A DNA stretch of 64,000 nt from Arachis hypogaea (Eukaryota > Streptophyta > Magnoliopsida > Fabales > Fabaceae). The position numbers and the translations under genes were made by a program. The DNA lies in contig NC_092040.1 in assembly GCF_003086295.3 (NCBI RefSeq), positions 61,173,559 through 61,237,558 on the forward strand. Reading direction: 5' to 3'. The notes under the pieces were generated by a model. It did not search any database, was not told the DNA's origin, and saw only the letters and a program-made list of their open reading frames with translations. Shown here piece by piece: positions 8,195 through 18,940 of the stretch (positions are counted from its first letter, which is position 1; the number at the start of each line of letters is the position of its first letter).

Positions 8195-9330
8195 ATGGCA
8201 CCCAAGACCGGAGTTTCCTCAAGAAAAGGAAAAGGGAAGGCAAAAGCTTCCACTTCCGAATCATGGGAAAAGGAGAGATTCATCTCCAAGAGCCACCAAG
8301 ACCACTTCTATGATGTTGTGGCAAAGAAGAGGGTGATCCCTGAGGTCCCCTTCAAGCTCAAAAAGAATGAGTATCCGGAAATCCGACATGAGATCCAAAG
8401 AAGAGGGTGGGAAGTCATAACCAACCCCATGCAACAAGTCGGATTACTGATGGTTCAAGAGTTCTATGCTAATGCATGGATCACAAGGAACCATGATCAA
8501 AGTATGAACCCGAATCCAAAGAACTATCTCACAATGGTTCGGGGAAATACTTAGATTTCAGTCCGGAAAATGTGAGGTTGGCATTTCATCTACCCATGAT
8601 GCAAGGTGATGAACGCCCCTACACAAGGAGGGTCAACTTCAATCAAAGGTTGGACCAAGTCCTAATGGACATTTGTGTGGAAGGCGCCCAATGGAGAGTA
8701 GACTCCAAAGGCAAACCGGTCCAACTAAGAAGACTGGACCTCAAGCCTGTAGCTAGAGGATGGCTGGAGTTCATCCAAAGTTCCATCATCCCTACAAGCA
8801 ACCGATCTGAAGTTACTGTGGATCGGGCAATCATGATTCATAGCATCATGATTGGAGAGGAAGTAGAGGTTCATGAAGTCATAGCCAATGAACTCTACAA
8901 AATAGCTGACAAGCCTTCATACATGGCACGACTAGCCTTCCCCCACCTCATATGCCATCTATGTTATTCAGCCGGAGTTATCATAGATGGAGATGTCTCC
9001 ATTGAAGAAGACAAGCCCATCACCAAGAAAAGGATGGAGCAAACAAGGGAAGTTCCTCACGGCCCTCAAGGAGAACATGAGGAAGTTCATCAACAAATGC
9101 CTCATGGAATGCACTTTCCTCCCAACAACTATTGGGAGCAACTCAGTACCTCCTTAGAAGACTTGAGCCAAAACGTGGAACAACTAAGGGTGGAACACCA
9201 TGAACACGCCCTCACTCTCCAAGAAATAAGAGAAGATCAAAGAGCTATGAGAGAGGAGCAACAAAGGCAAGGAAGGGACATAGAAGAGTTGAAGAACATC
9301 ATTGGTACTTCAAGAAGAAGACGCCACTAA
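8195..9330 (+). pseudogene. ORF2 of element B (putative plant transposon protein), one frameshift
   Basis: About 379 codons. A very basic N-terminus (Lys/Arg/Ser-rich, first 25 residues) precedes the conserved domain found in plant transposon-associated proteins (blocks EVPFKLKKNEYPEIRHEIQR, then FYANAW, then LAFPHLICHLCYSAGV). A C-terminal coiled coil (about the last 60 residues) ends in RRRRH. The frame breaks near 8541-8546, where four G replace the five G seen in element E; this is either a real deletion or a base-calling error. The protein lies where Athila elements carry env-like genes but shows no membrane segments. Its retention in elements that have lost RT and integrase suggests it matters for movement in trans (inference). 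Confidence 0.8.
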
Positions 9331-10354
9331 GAGGTGGATTCATTCCTTGTTCTTTATTTTCTTTCTGTTTTCGGTTTTTAAGTATTATGTTTGTCTATGT
9401 TTTTGTGTCTTTACTTCATGATCATTAGTATGTAACCATGCCTTAAAGATTATGAATAATTCCATGAATCCTTCACCTCTCTTAAAAGAAAAATGTTTTA
9501 ATTCAAAAGAACAAGAAGTACATAATTTTCGAAATTATTAGTGAATTTAATTTAATTATATTGATGTGGTGGCAATAATTTTTGTTTTCTGAATGAATGC
9601 TTGAACAGTGCATATTTTTGATCTTGTTGTTTATGAGTGTTAAAATTGTTGGCTCTTGAAAGAATGATGAACAAAGAGAAATGTTATTGATGAACTGAAA
9701 AATTCATGAATTGATTCTTGAAGCAAGAAAAAGCAGTGAAAAAAAAAAAATAAATAGAAAGAAAAAGCAAGCAGAAAAATCCAATAGCCCTTAAAACCAA
9801 AAGGCAAGGGTAGCAAGGATCCAAGGCTTTGAGCATTAATGGATAGGAGGGCCCAAGGAAATTAAAAATCCAGGCCTAAGCGGCTAAAACAAGCTGTCCC
9901 TAACCATGTGCTTGTGTCATGAAGGTCCAAGTGAAAAGCTTGAGACTGAGTGGTTAAAGTCGTGATCCAAAGCTAAAGAGTGTGCTTAAGAGCTCTGGAC
10001 ACCACTAACTGGGGACTTTAGCAAAGCTGAGTCACAATCTGAAAAGGTTCACCCAGTTATGTGTCTGTGGCATTTGTGTATCCGGTGGTAATACTGGAAG
10101 ACAAAGTGCTTAGGGCCAAGGCCAAGACTCATAAAGTAGCTGTGTTCAAGAATCAACATGCCTAACTAGGAAAGTCAATAACACTATCTGAAATTCTAAG
10201 TTCCTAGAGAAGCCAATCACTCTAAACTTCAAAGGAAAAAGTGAGATGCCAAAACTGTTCAGAAGCAAAAAGCTACAAGTCCCGCTCATCTAATTAAATT
10301 AATATTCATTGATATTTTGGACTTTTCTCTTTTTTTTATCCTATTTGATTTTCA
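9331..10354 (+). other. 3' non-coding region of element B
   Basis: No gene found. It is non-coding sequence shared with A (72-944, inverted) and E (55394-56441). It includes a purine-rich stretch near 9715-9780 and ends in a T-rich run before the terminal hairpin. Confidence 0.75.
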
Positions 10355-10392
10355 GTTGCTTGGGGACAAGCAACAATTTAAGTTTGGTGTTG
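10355..10392 (+). promoter_or_regulatory. Terminal RGGA-loop hairpin plus polypurine-tract-like signal
   Basis: Stem GTTGCTTG/CAAGCAAC with a GGGA loop, then AATTTAAGTTTGGTGTTG touching the 3' LTR at 10393. It is the only candidate for plus-strand priming here, although it is not a clean purine tract. Confidence 0.7.
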
Positions 10393-12118
10393 TGATGAGC
10401 GGATAATTTATACGCTTTTTGGCATTGTTTTCATATAGTTTTTAGTAAGTTTAAGCTACTTTTAGGGATGTTTTCACTAGTTTTGATGTTAAATTCACAT
10501 TTCTGGACTTTACTATGAGTTTGTGTGTTTTTCTGTGATTTCAGGTAAATTCTGACTGAAATTGAGGGATTTGAGCAAAACTCTGAAGAAGGCTGACAAA
10601 AGGACTGCTGATGCTGTTGGAATCTGACCTCCCTGCACTCGAAATGGATTTTCTGGAGCTACAGAACTCCAATTGGCGCGCTCTCAACGGCGTTGGAAAG
10701 TAGACATCCAGGGCTTTCCAGCAATATATAATAGTCCATACTTTATTCGAAGAATGACGACGTAACTTGGCGTTAAACGCCAAGTACACGCTTCTGTCTG
10801 GAGTTAAACGCCAGAAAAAACGTCATGATCCGGAGTTGAACGCCCAAAACACGTCATAACTCAGAGTTCAACGCCAAGATATGCCTTAGCACGTGAATTC
10901 ATCAAGCTCAGCCCAAGCACACACCAAGTGGGCCCCGGAAGTGGATTTATGCATCAATTACTTACTCATGTAAACCCTAGCAGCTAGTCTAGTATATATA
11001 GACATTTATCTATTGTATTAGACATCTTTTGACCATCTTTTGACCACTTTAAGTCTTTCATTATTCGGTCACTTGATCATGGAGAGGGCTGGCCATTCGG
11101 CCATGCCTGAACCCTTTGCTTATGTATTTTCAACGGTGGAGTTTCTGCACACCATAGATTAAGGGTGTGGAGCTCTGCTGTACCTCAAGTATTAATGAAA
11201 TTCTATCTTCTTTTATTCAAATCTCTCTTATTCTTATTCCAAGATATTCATTCGTACCCAAGAACATGATGAATGTGATGAGTCAGATTACCCTCATTAT
11301 CATTCTCACTTATGAATGCGCGTGATTGACAACCATGTCCGTTCTACATGCAACAGAGCTTGAATGCGTATCTCTTAGATTCCCCAACAGAATCTTCGTG
11401 GTATAAGTTAGATAGTTGGCGGCATTCATCTGGATCCGGAAAGTCCAACCTTGTCTGTGGTGTTCCGAGTAGGATCCTGGGAGTCCGGAAAGTCCAACCT
11501 TGTCTGTGGTGTTCCGAGTAGGATTCCGATCATGAGTGACCGTGACGTGCTTCAAACTTTAACCTGCTGGGCGTTGGTGACAGACGCAAAAGAGGGATTC
11601 TATTCCAGTAGGAGCGGGAACCAACCGGTGATTAGCCGTACTATGACAGAGTGCGTTGCATAGTTTTCACTGCGAGGATGGGATGTAGCCATCAGCCATG
11701 GGTGATGCCTCCAGACTGGTTAGCTGTGCGAGTGACAGCCGCACAGGTTATTTCCCCGTGAGGAATGAAGTAGCCACAGTTGATGGTGAACCCCTATACA
11801 AAGCTTGCCATGGAAAGGAGTAAGAAGAATTGAGTAGAAGCAGTAGGAGAGCAGGCGTGCTTGAGCCATGCAGCAGCTGTATATACTTAAAAGATACCTC
11901 TACCAATGAATCTGCATAAGTGTTCTATCCCTTTTATTATTTCTTCTTTTTATTATTAATTATTCGAAAACCCATAAACTATTTTAATCTGCCTAACTGA
12001 GATTTGCAAGGTGACCATAGCTTGCTTCATACCAACAATCTCTGTGGATTCGACCCTTACTCACGTAAGGTTATTACTTGGACGACCCCACTGCTGAGTA
12101 ACGAGATTGTGAGAATAC
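10393..12118 (+). repeat. LTR copy of element B ending in the assembly gap
   Basis: Matches the LTR at 13323-15127 except for single-base indels in homopolymers (extra A near 10815, missing G near 11001, missing T near 11656, missing A near 11769) and a scrambled last 40 bases next to the gap. That pattern is typical of a low-quality contig end. Confidence 0.85.
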
Positions 12119-13118
12119 NNNNNNNNNNNNNNNNNNNNNNNNNNNNNNNNNNNNNNNNNNNNNNNNNNNNNNNNNNNNNNNNNNNNNNNNNNNNNNNNNN
12201 NNNNNNNNNNNNNNNNNNNNNNNNNNNNNNNNNNNNNNNNNNNNNNNNNNNNNNNNNNNNNNNNNNNNNNNNNNNNNNNNNNNNNNNNNNNNNNNNNNNN
12301 NNNNNNNNNNNNNNNNNNNNNNNNNNNNNNNNNNNNNNNNNNNNNNNNNNNNNNNNNNNNNNNNNNNNNNNNNNNNNNNNNNNNNNNNNNNNNNNNNNNN
12401 NNNNNNNNNNNNNNNNNNNNNNNNNNNNNNNNNNNNNNNNNNNNNNNNNNNNNNNNNNNNNNNNNNNNNNNNNNNNNNNNNNNNNNNNNNNNNNNNNNNN
12501 NNNNNNNNNNNNNNNNNNNNNNNNNNNNNNNNNNNNNNNNNNNNNNNNNNNNNNNNNNNNNNNNNNNNNNNNNNNNNNNNNNNNNNNNNNNNNNNNNNNN
12601 NNNNNNNNNNNNNNNNNNNNNNNNNNNNNNNNNNNNNNNNNNNNNNNNNNNNNNNNNNNNNNNNNNNNNNNNNNNNNNNNNNNNNNNNNNNNNNNNNNNN
12701 NNNNNNNNNNNNNNNNNNNNNNNNNNNNNNNNNNNNNNNNNNNNNNNNNNNNNNNNNNNNNNNNNNNNNNNNNNNNNNNNNNNNNNNNNNNNNNNNNNNN
12801 NNNNNNNNNNNNNNNNNNNNNNNNNNNNNNNNNNNNNNNNNNNNNNNNNNNNNNNNNNNNNNNNNNNNNNNNNNNNNNNNNNNNNNNNNNNNNNNNNNNN
12901 NNNNNNNNNNNNNNNNNNNNNNNNNNNNNNNNNNNNNNNNNNNNNNNNNNNNNNNNNNNNNNNNNNNNNNNNNNNNNNNNNNNNNNNNNNNNNNNNNNNN
13001 NNNNNNNNNNNNNNNNNNNNNNNNNNNNNNNNNNNNNNNNNNNNNNNNNNNNNNNNNNNNNNNNNNNNNNNNNNNNNNNNNNNNNNNNNNNNNNNNNNNN
13101 NNNNNNNNNNNNNNNNNN
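12119..13118. other. Assembly gap, exactly 1000 N
   Basis: A run of exactly 1000 undetermined bases, i.e. a placeholder of unknown true length. Long open frames across it are meaningless. Confidence 0.99.
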
Positions 13119-13322
13119 TCTGAAATTCAAGTTCCTAGAGAAGCCAATCACTCTAAACTTCAAAGGAAAAAGTGAGATGCCAAAACTGTTCAGAAGCAAA
13201 AAGCTACAAGTCCCGCTCATCTAATTAAATTAATATTCATTGATATTTTGGACTTTTCTCTTTTTTTATCCTATTTGATTTTCAGTTGCTTGGGGACAAG
13301 CAACAATTTAAGTTTGGTGTTG
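13119..13322 (+). repeat. Duplicate of the last ~204 internal bases of element B
   Basis: Nearly identical to 10187-10392 (single-base indels only), including the terminal hairpin and tract. It supports the view that the sequence on the two sides of the gap overlaps. Confidence 0.85.
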
Positions 13323-15127
13323 TGATGAGCGGATAATTTATACGCTTTTTGGCATTGTTTTCATATAGTTTTTAGTAAGTTTAAGCTACTTTTAGGGATG
13401 TTTTCACTAGTTTTGATGTTAAATTCACATTTCTGGACTTTACTATGAGTTTGTGTGTTTTTCTGTGATTTCAGGTAAATTCTGACTGAAATTGAGGGAT
13501 TTGAGCAAAACTCTGAAGAAGGCTGACAAAAGGACTGCTGATGCTGTTGGAATCTGACCTCCCTGCACTCGAAATGGATTTTCTGGAGCTACAGAACTCC
13601 AATTGGCGCGCTCTCAACGGCGTTGGAAAGTAGACATCCAGGGCTTTCCAGCAATATATAATAGTCCATACTTTATTCGAAGAATGACGACGTAACTTGG
13701 CGTTAAACGCCAAGTACACGCTTCTGTCTGGAGTTAAACGCCAGAAAAACGTCATGATCCGGAGTTGAACGCCCAAAACACGTCATAACTCAGAGTTCAA
13801 CGCCAAGATATGCCTTAGCACGTGAATTCATCAAGCTCAGCCCAAGCACACACCAAGTGGGCCCCGGAAGTGGATTTATGCATCAATTACTTACTCATGT
13901 AAACCCTAGCAGCTAGTCTAGTATATATAGGACATTTATCTATTGTATTAGACATCTTTTGACCATCTTTTGACCACTTTAAGTCTTTCATTATTCGGTC
14001 ACTTGATCATGGAGAGGGCTGGCCATTCGGCCATGCCTGAACCCTTTGCTTATGTATTTTCAACGGTGGAGTTTCTGCACACCATAGATTAAGGGTGTGG
14101 AGCTCTGCTGTACCTCAAGTATTAATGAAATTCTATCTTCTTTTATTCAAATCTCTCTTATTCTTATTCCAAGATATTCATTCGTACCCAAGAACATGAT
14201 GAATGTGATGAGTCAGATTACCCTCATTATCATTCTCACTTATGAATGCGCGTGATTGACAACCATGTCCGTTCTACATGCAACAGAGCTTGAATGCGTA
14301 TCTCTTAGATTCCCCAACAGAATCTTCGTGGTATAAGTTAGATAGTTGGCGGCATTCATCTGGATCCGGAAAGTCCAACCTTGTCTGTGGTGTTCCGAGT
14401 AGGATCCTGGGAGTCCGGAAAGTCCAACCTTGTCTGTGGTGTTCCGAGTAGGATTCCGATCATGAGTGACCGTGACGTGCTTCAAACTTTAACCTGCTGG
14501 GCGTTGGTGACAGACGCAAAAGAGGGATTCTATTCCAGTAGGAGCGGGAACCAACCGGTGATTAGCCGTACTATGACAGAGTGCGTTTGCATAGTTTTCA
14601 CTGCGAGGATGGGATGTAGCCATCAGCCATGGGTGATGCCTCCAGACTGGTTAGCTGTGCGAGTGACAGCCGCACAGGTTATTTCCCCGTGAGGAATGAA
14701 AGTAGCCACAGTTGATGGTGAACCCCTATACAAAGCTTGCCATGGAAAGGAGTAAGAAGAATTGAGTAGAAGCAGTAGGAGAGCAGGCGTGCTTGAGCCA
14801 TGCAGCAGCTGTATATACTTAAAAGATACCTCTACCAATGAATCTGCATAAGTGTTCTATCCCTTTTATTATTTCTTCTTTTTATTATTAATTATTCGAA
14901 AACCCATAAACTATTTTAATCTGCCTAACTGAGATTTGCAAGGTGACCATAGCTTGCTTCATACCAACAATCTCTGTGGATTCGACCCTTACTCACGTAA
15001 GGTTATTACTTGGACGACCCAGTACACTTGCTGGTTAGTTGAACGAGATTGTGAAGAAAATAAACAATGCCCTCAGAGTATACATCCTTTATAAATACAT
15101 AACAAGTGATCACAATTTCGTCCACCA
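13323..15127 (+). repeat. 3' LTR of element B (1805 bp)
   Basis: TGATGAGCGG to CCACCA, same length as the 5' LTR, followed by the GAATG duplication and the broken ORF2 of element A. Confidence 0.95.
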
Positions 15128-15132
15128 GAATG
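15128..15132. repeat. Right target-site duplication of element B (GAATG)
   Basis: Identical to 1472-1476. Confidence 0.95.
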
Positions 15133-15725
15133 ATTGAGCGTTGGATGAACTCCAACCAACCCCTAGCCACGGGCTTGAGGTCATGCCTTCTCAATTGAAC
15201 CAGCTTCCCTCTTGAATCTCTCTTCCATTGGGCGCCCTCTTCACAAATGACTGTGAGGACTTGGTCCAACCTTTGATCAAAGTTGACCCTTCTAGTGTAA
15301 GGATGTTCATCTCCTTGCATCATGGGCAAGTTGAATGCCAACCTTATATTTTCCGGACTAAAAACCAAGTATTTCCCCCGAACCATAGTAAGCCAATTCT
15401 TTGGATCCGGGTTCATACTTTGATCATGGTTCTTGGTGATCCATGCATTGGCATAGAACTCTTGAACCATTAAGATTCCGACTTGTTGAATGGGGTTGGT
15501 AAGAACTTCCCAACCTCTTCTTCAGATCTCATGTCGGATCTCCGAATATTCACTCTTTTTGAGTGAAAAAGGGACCTCGGGGATCACCTTCTTCAAGGCC
15601 ACAACTTCATAGAAGTGGTCTTGATGCACCCTTGAGATGAATCTCTCCATCTCCCATGACTCGGAGGTAGAAGCTTTTGCCTTCCCTTTCTTCTTTCTAG
15701 AGGTTTCTCCGGCCTTGGATGCCAT
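15128..15725 (-). pseudogene. ORF2 of element A, N-terminal part
   Basis: First half of ORF2, starting at the ATG at 15725 with a basic Lys/Ser-rich leader and continuing through the conserved transposon-protein blocks (FYANAW, YTRRVNFDQRLDQVL) to the point where element B is inserted. An in-frame TGA lies just before 15522, where B and E have a Gln codon. The C-terminal half resumes at 1471. Product and doubts are as for the copy in B. The TATA box at 15918-15925 lies 200 bp upstream. Confidence 0.8.
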
Positions 15726-15761
15726 AAATGGTTATGGAAAAACAAAAAGCAATGCTTTTAC

Positions 15762-15799
15762 CACACCAAACTTAAAAGGTTTGCTCGTCCTCGAACAAA
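15762..15799 (-). promoter_or_regulatory. Internal RGGA-loop hairpin and TTAAGTTTGGTG tail (element A)
   Basis: Minus strand: TTTGTTCG, AGGA, CGAGCAAA, then CCTTTTAAGTTTGGTGTGG. One stem pair is T-G where B has C-G, which still pairs in RNA. Confidence 0.65.
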
Positions 15800-15917
15800 A
15801 GAAGAAAGAAGAGAGTAGAAGAAGAAGAAATGAGGAAGAAGGGAATGGCTTTGTGTTCGGCCAAAAAGGGGGGAAAGTGGTGTTTAGGTTTTGTGAAAAT
15901 GAAGGAGTGAAGGAGGG

Positions 15918-15925
15918 TTTATATA
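15918..15925 (-). promoter_or_regulatory. Internal TATA box upstream of ORF2 (element A)
   Basis: TATATAAA on the minus strand in a C-rich context, 200 bp upstream of the ORF2 ATG. A GTGGGGTCCAC motif lies farther upstream at 16145-16155. Confidence 0.5.
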
Positions 15926-16214
15926 GGAGTGGGGAGAGGGTAGGGTTTGGTCATGTATGGGTGGGTTTGAGTGGGAAAGTGGTTTGAATTTGAAGGGTGA
16001 GGTAGGTGGGGTTTTATGAAGGATAGATGTGAGTGGTGAAGAGAAAGATGGGATTTGATAGGTGAAGGGTTTTGGGGAAGAGGTGTTGAGGTGATTGGTG
16101 AATGGGTGAAGAAGAGAGAGAGTGGTGGGGTAGGTGGGGATCCTGTGGGGTCCACAGATCCTGAGGTGTCAAGGAAAAGTCATCCCTGCACCAAATGTCA
16201 TGCAAAAATGCGTT
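15926..16214 (-). promoter_or_regulatory. Putative ORF2 promoter region (element A)
   Basis: A C-rich stretch on the minus strand with CACC/TCACC words and one GTGGACCCCAC-type palindrome (16145-16155). No gene. It corresponds to 7664-7995 of B. Confidence 0.45.
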
Positions 16215-16405
16215 TTGAGCCAATTCTGGTGTTAAACGCCAGGCTGGTGCCCATTTCTGGCGTTTAACGCCAAGAGCTTGCCCTTTTCTGGCGTTTAACG
16301 CCAGTCTGGTGCCCCTTTCTGGCGTTAAACGCCCAGAATGGTGCCAGACTGGGCGTTAAACGCCCAACAGCTAGCCTTACTAGCGTTTAAACGCCAGCAC
16401 GCTCT
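16215..16405 (-). repeat. Array of about six GGCGTTNAACGCC palindromes (element A)
   Basis: Same motif and position as in B and E; units such as TGGCGTTTAACGCCA and GGGCGTTAAACGCCC about 35 bp apart. The loop is mostly T-AA or A-AA here, whereas B and E often have C-AA. Confidence 0.9.
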
Positions 16406-16537
16406 CCTCCAGGGTGTGCTATTTTTCTTTCTGTTTTTCATTCTGTTTTTGCTTTTTTCATTGATTTTGTGACTTCTTATGATCATCAACCTATAGAAAA
16501 CATAAAATAACAAAAGAAAATAGATAAAATATAACAT

Positions 16538-16600
16538 TGGGTTGCCTCCCAACAAGCGCTTCTTTAATGTCAGTAGCTTGACAGAGGACTCTCATGGAGC
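16538..16600 (-). terminator. Conserved hairpins after gag-pro stop (element A)
   Basis: Minus strand: GGCTCCATGAGAG region, then TTAAAGAAGCGCTTGTTGGG followed by AGGCAACCCAA. It is the counterpart of 7147-7212. Confidence 0.55.
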
Positions 16601-16601
16601 C

Positions 16602-18940
16602 TCAGAAATGCTCAGAGCAATGTTGGAACCTCCCAACACCAAACTTAGAGTTTGAATGTGGGGGTTCAACACCAAACTTAGAAGTTGGTTGTGGCCTCCC
16701 AACACCAAACTTAGAGTTTGACTGTGGGGGCTCTGTTTGGCTCTGTTTTGAGAGAAGTTTTTCATGCTTCCTCTCCATGGTGACAGAGGGATATCCTTGA
16801 TCCTTAAACACCAAGGATTCTTCATTCACTTGAATGATCAATTCTCCTCTATCAACATCAATCACAGCCTTTGCTGTGGCTAGGAAGGGTCTGCCAAGGA
16901 TGATGGATTCATCCATGCACTTCCCAGTCTCTAGGACTATGAAATCAGCAAGGATGTAATGGTCTTCAACTTTTACCAGAACATCCTCTACAAGTCCATA
17001 GGCTTGTTTTCTTGAATTGTCTGCCATCTCTAGTGAGATTTTTGCAGCTTGCACCTCAAAGATCCCTAACTTCTCCATTACAGAGAGAGGCATGAGGTTT
17101 ACACTTGACCCTAAGTCACACAAGGCCTTCTTGAAGGTCATGGTGCCTATGGTACAAGGTATTGAAAACTTCCCAGGATCCTGTCTCTTTTGAGGCAGTT
17201 TCTGCCTAGACAAGTCATCCAGTTCTTTGGTGAGCAAAGGGGTTTCATCCTCCCAAGTCTCATTACCAAATAACTTGTCATTTAGCTTCATGATTGCTCC
17301 AAGGTATTTAGCAACTTGCTCTTTAGTGCCATACTCATCCTCTTCAGAGGAAGAATACTATCAGAGCTCATGAATGGCAGAAGTAAGTCCAATGGAATCT
17401 CTATGGTCTCATTTTGAGCCTCAGATTCCCATGGTTCCTCATTGGGGAACTCATTGGAGGCCAGTGGACGTCCATTGAGGTCTTCCTCAGTGGCGTTCAA
17501 TGCCTCTCCTTCCTCTCCAAGTTCGGCCATGTTGATGGCTTTGCACTCTCCCTTTGGATTTTCTTCTGTATTGCTTGGGAGAGTACTAGGAGGGAGTTCA
17601 GTAATTTTCTTGCTCAGCTGACCCACTTGTGCCTCCAAATTTCTAATAGAGGACCTAGTTTCGGTCATGAAACTTTGAGTGGTTTTGATCAGATCAGAGA
17701 CCATGGTTGCTAAGTCAGAGGTATTCTGCTTAGAACTCTCTGTCTGTTGCTGAGAAGATGATGGAAAAGGCTTGCCATTGCTAAACCTGTTTCTTCCACC
17801 ATTATTATTGTTGAAACCTTGTTGAGGTCTCTGTTGATCCTTCCATGAGAAATTTGGATGATTTCTCCATGAAGGATTATAGGTGTTTCCATAGGATTCT
17901 CCCATGTAATTCACCTCTTCCATTGAAGGGTTCTCAGGATCATAAGCTTCTTCTTCAGATGAAGCTTCCTTAGTACTACCTGGTGCATTTTGCATTCCAG
18001 ACAGACTTTGAGAAATCATATTGACTTGTTGAGTCAATATTTTGTTCTGAGCCAATATGGCATTCAGAGTGTCAATCTCAAGAACTCCTTTCTTCTGACT
18101 AGTCCCATTGTTCACAGGATTCCTTTCAGAAGTGTACATGAATTGGTTATTTGCAACCATTTCAATCAGCTCTTGAGCTTCTGTAGGCGTCTTCTTCAGA
18201 TGAAGAGATCCTCCAGCAGAGCTATCCAAAAACATCTTGGACAGTTCAGACAGACCATCATAGAAAATACCTATGATGCTCCAATCAGAAAGCATATCAG
18301 ATGGACACTTTCTGATTAATTGTTTGTATCTTTCCCAAGCTTCATAGAGGGATTCTCCTTCCTTTTGTCTGAAGGTTTGGACTTCCACTCTAAGCTTACT
18401 CAATTTTTGAGGTGGAAAGAACTTTGCCAAGAAGGCATTGACTAGCTTTTCCCAAGAGTTCAGGCTTTCTTTAGGTTGTGAGTCCAACCATGTCCTAGCT
18501 CTGTCTCTTACAGCAAAAGGGAATAGCATAAGTCTGTAGACCTCAGGGTCAACCCCATTAGTCTTGACAGTGTCATAGATTTGCAAGAATTCAGCTAAAA
18601 ACTGATGAGGATCTTCCAATGGAAGTCCATGGAACTTGCAATTCTGTTGCATTAGAGAAACTAATTGAGGCTTAAGCTCAAAGTTGTTTGCTCCAATGGC
18701 AGGGATAGAAATGCTTCTCCCATAGAAGTCAGGAGTAGGTGCAGTAAAGTCACCCAGCACCTTCCTTGCATTGTTGGCATTGTTGTTGTTTTCGGCTGCC
18801 ATGGGTTCTTCTTCTTTGAAGATTTCTGTTAGGTCCTCTACAGAGAGTTCTGCCTTGGCTTCTCTTAGCTTTTGCTTCAAGGTCCTTTCAGGTTCAGGAT
18901 CAGCCTCAACAAGAATGCTTTTGTCTTTGCTCCTGCTCAT
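16602..18940 (-). pseudogene. gag-pro: Gag-protease of element A, one frameshift
   Basis: Homologue of the intact gag-protease of element B. The start at 18940 (MSRSKDKS) and the gag block YEAWERYKQLIRKCP are intact. A one-base deletion near 17358-17365, in the acidic Ser/Glu linker, shifts the frame. Protease continues in the other frame with DLGSSVNLMP and ILGRPFLAT, and the tail holds three SKFGV-type repeats. Without the shift it would be about the length of the B copy. A function in structural and maturation roles is known for the family, but this copy is probably dead. Confidence 0.85.

Larger units (their letters stand above)
1477..15127 (+). mobile_element. Element B: young non-autonomous Athila-type element nested in element A
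   Basis: Layout: 5' LTR 1477-3281, primer site 3288-3305, leader, intact gag-protease 4816-7134, hairpin block, palindrome array, internal TATA box, ORF2 8195-9330 (one frameshift), terminal hairpin and tract, then an LTR at 10393, a 1000-N gap, a second copy of the last 204 internal bases, and an LTR at 13323-15127. The outer LTRs are both 1805 bp and I counted about four substitutions between them, so insertion is recent. The GAATG duplications bound 1477 and 15127. No polymerase or integrase is encoded. The LTR-gap-LTR tail is probably one LTR assembled twice. Confidence 0.93.

Noticed and set aside
12004..13224. Long open frames across the N run on both strands
   Set aside because: They consist of undetermined bases; no protein can be read.
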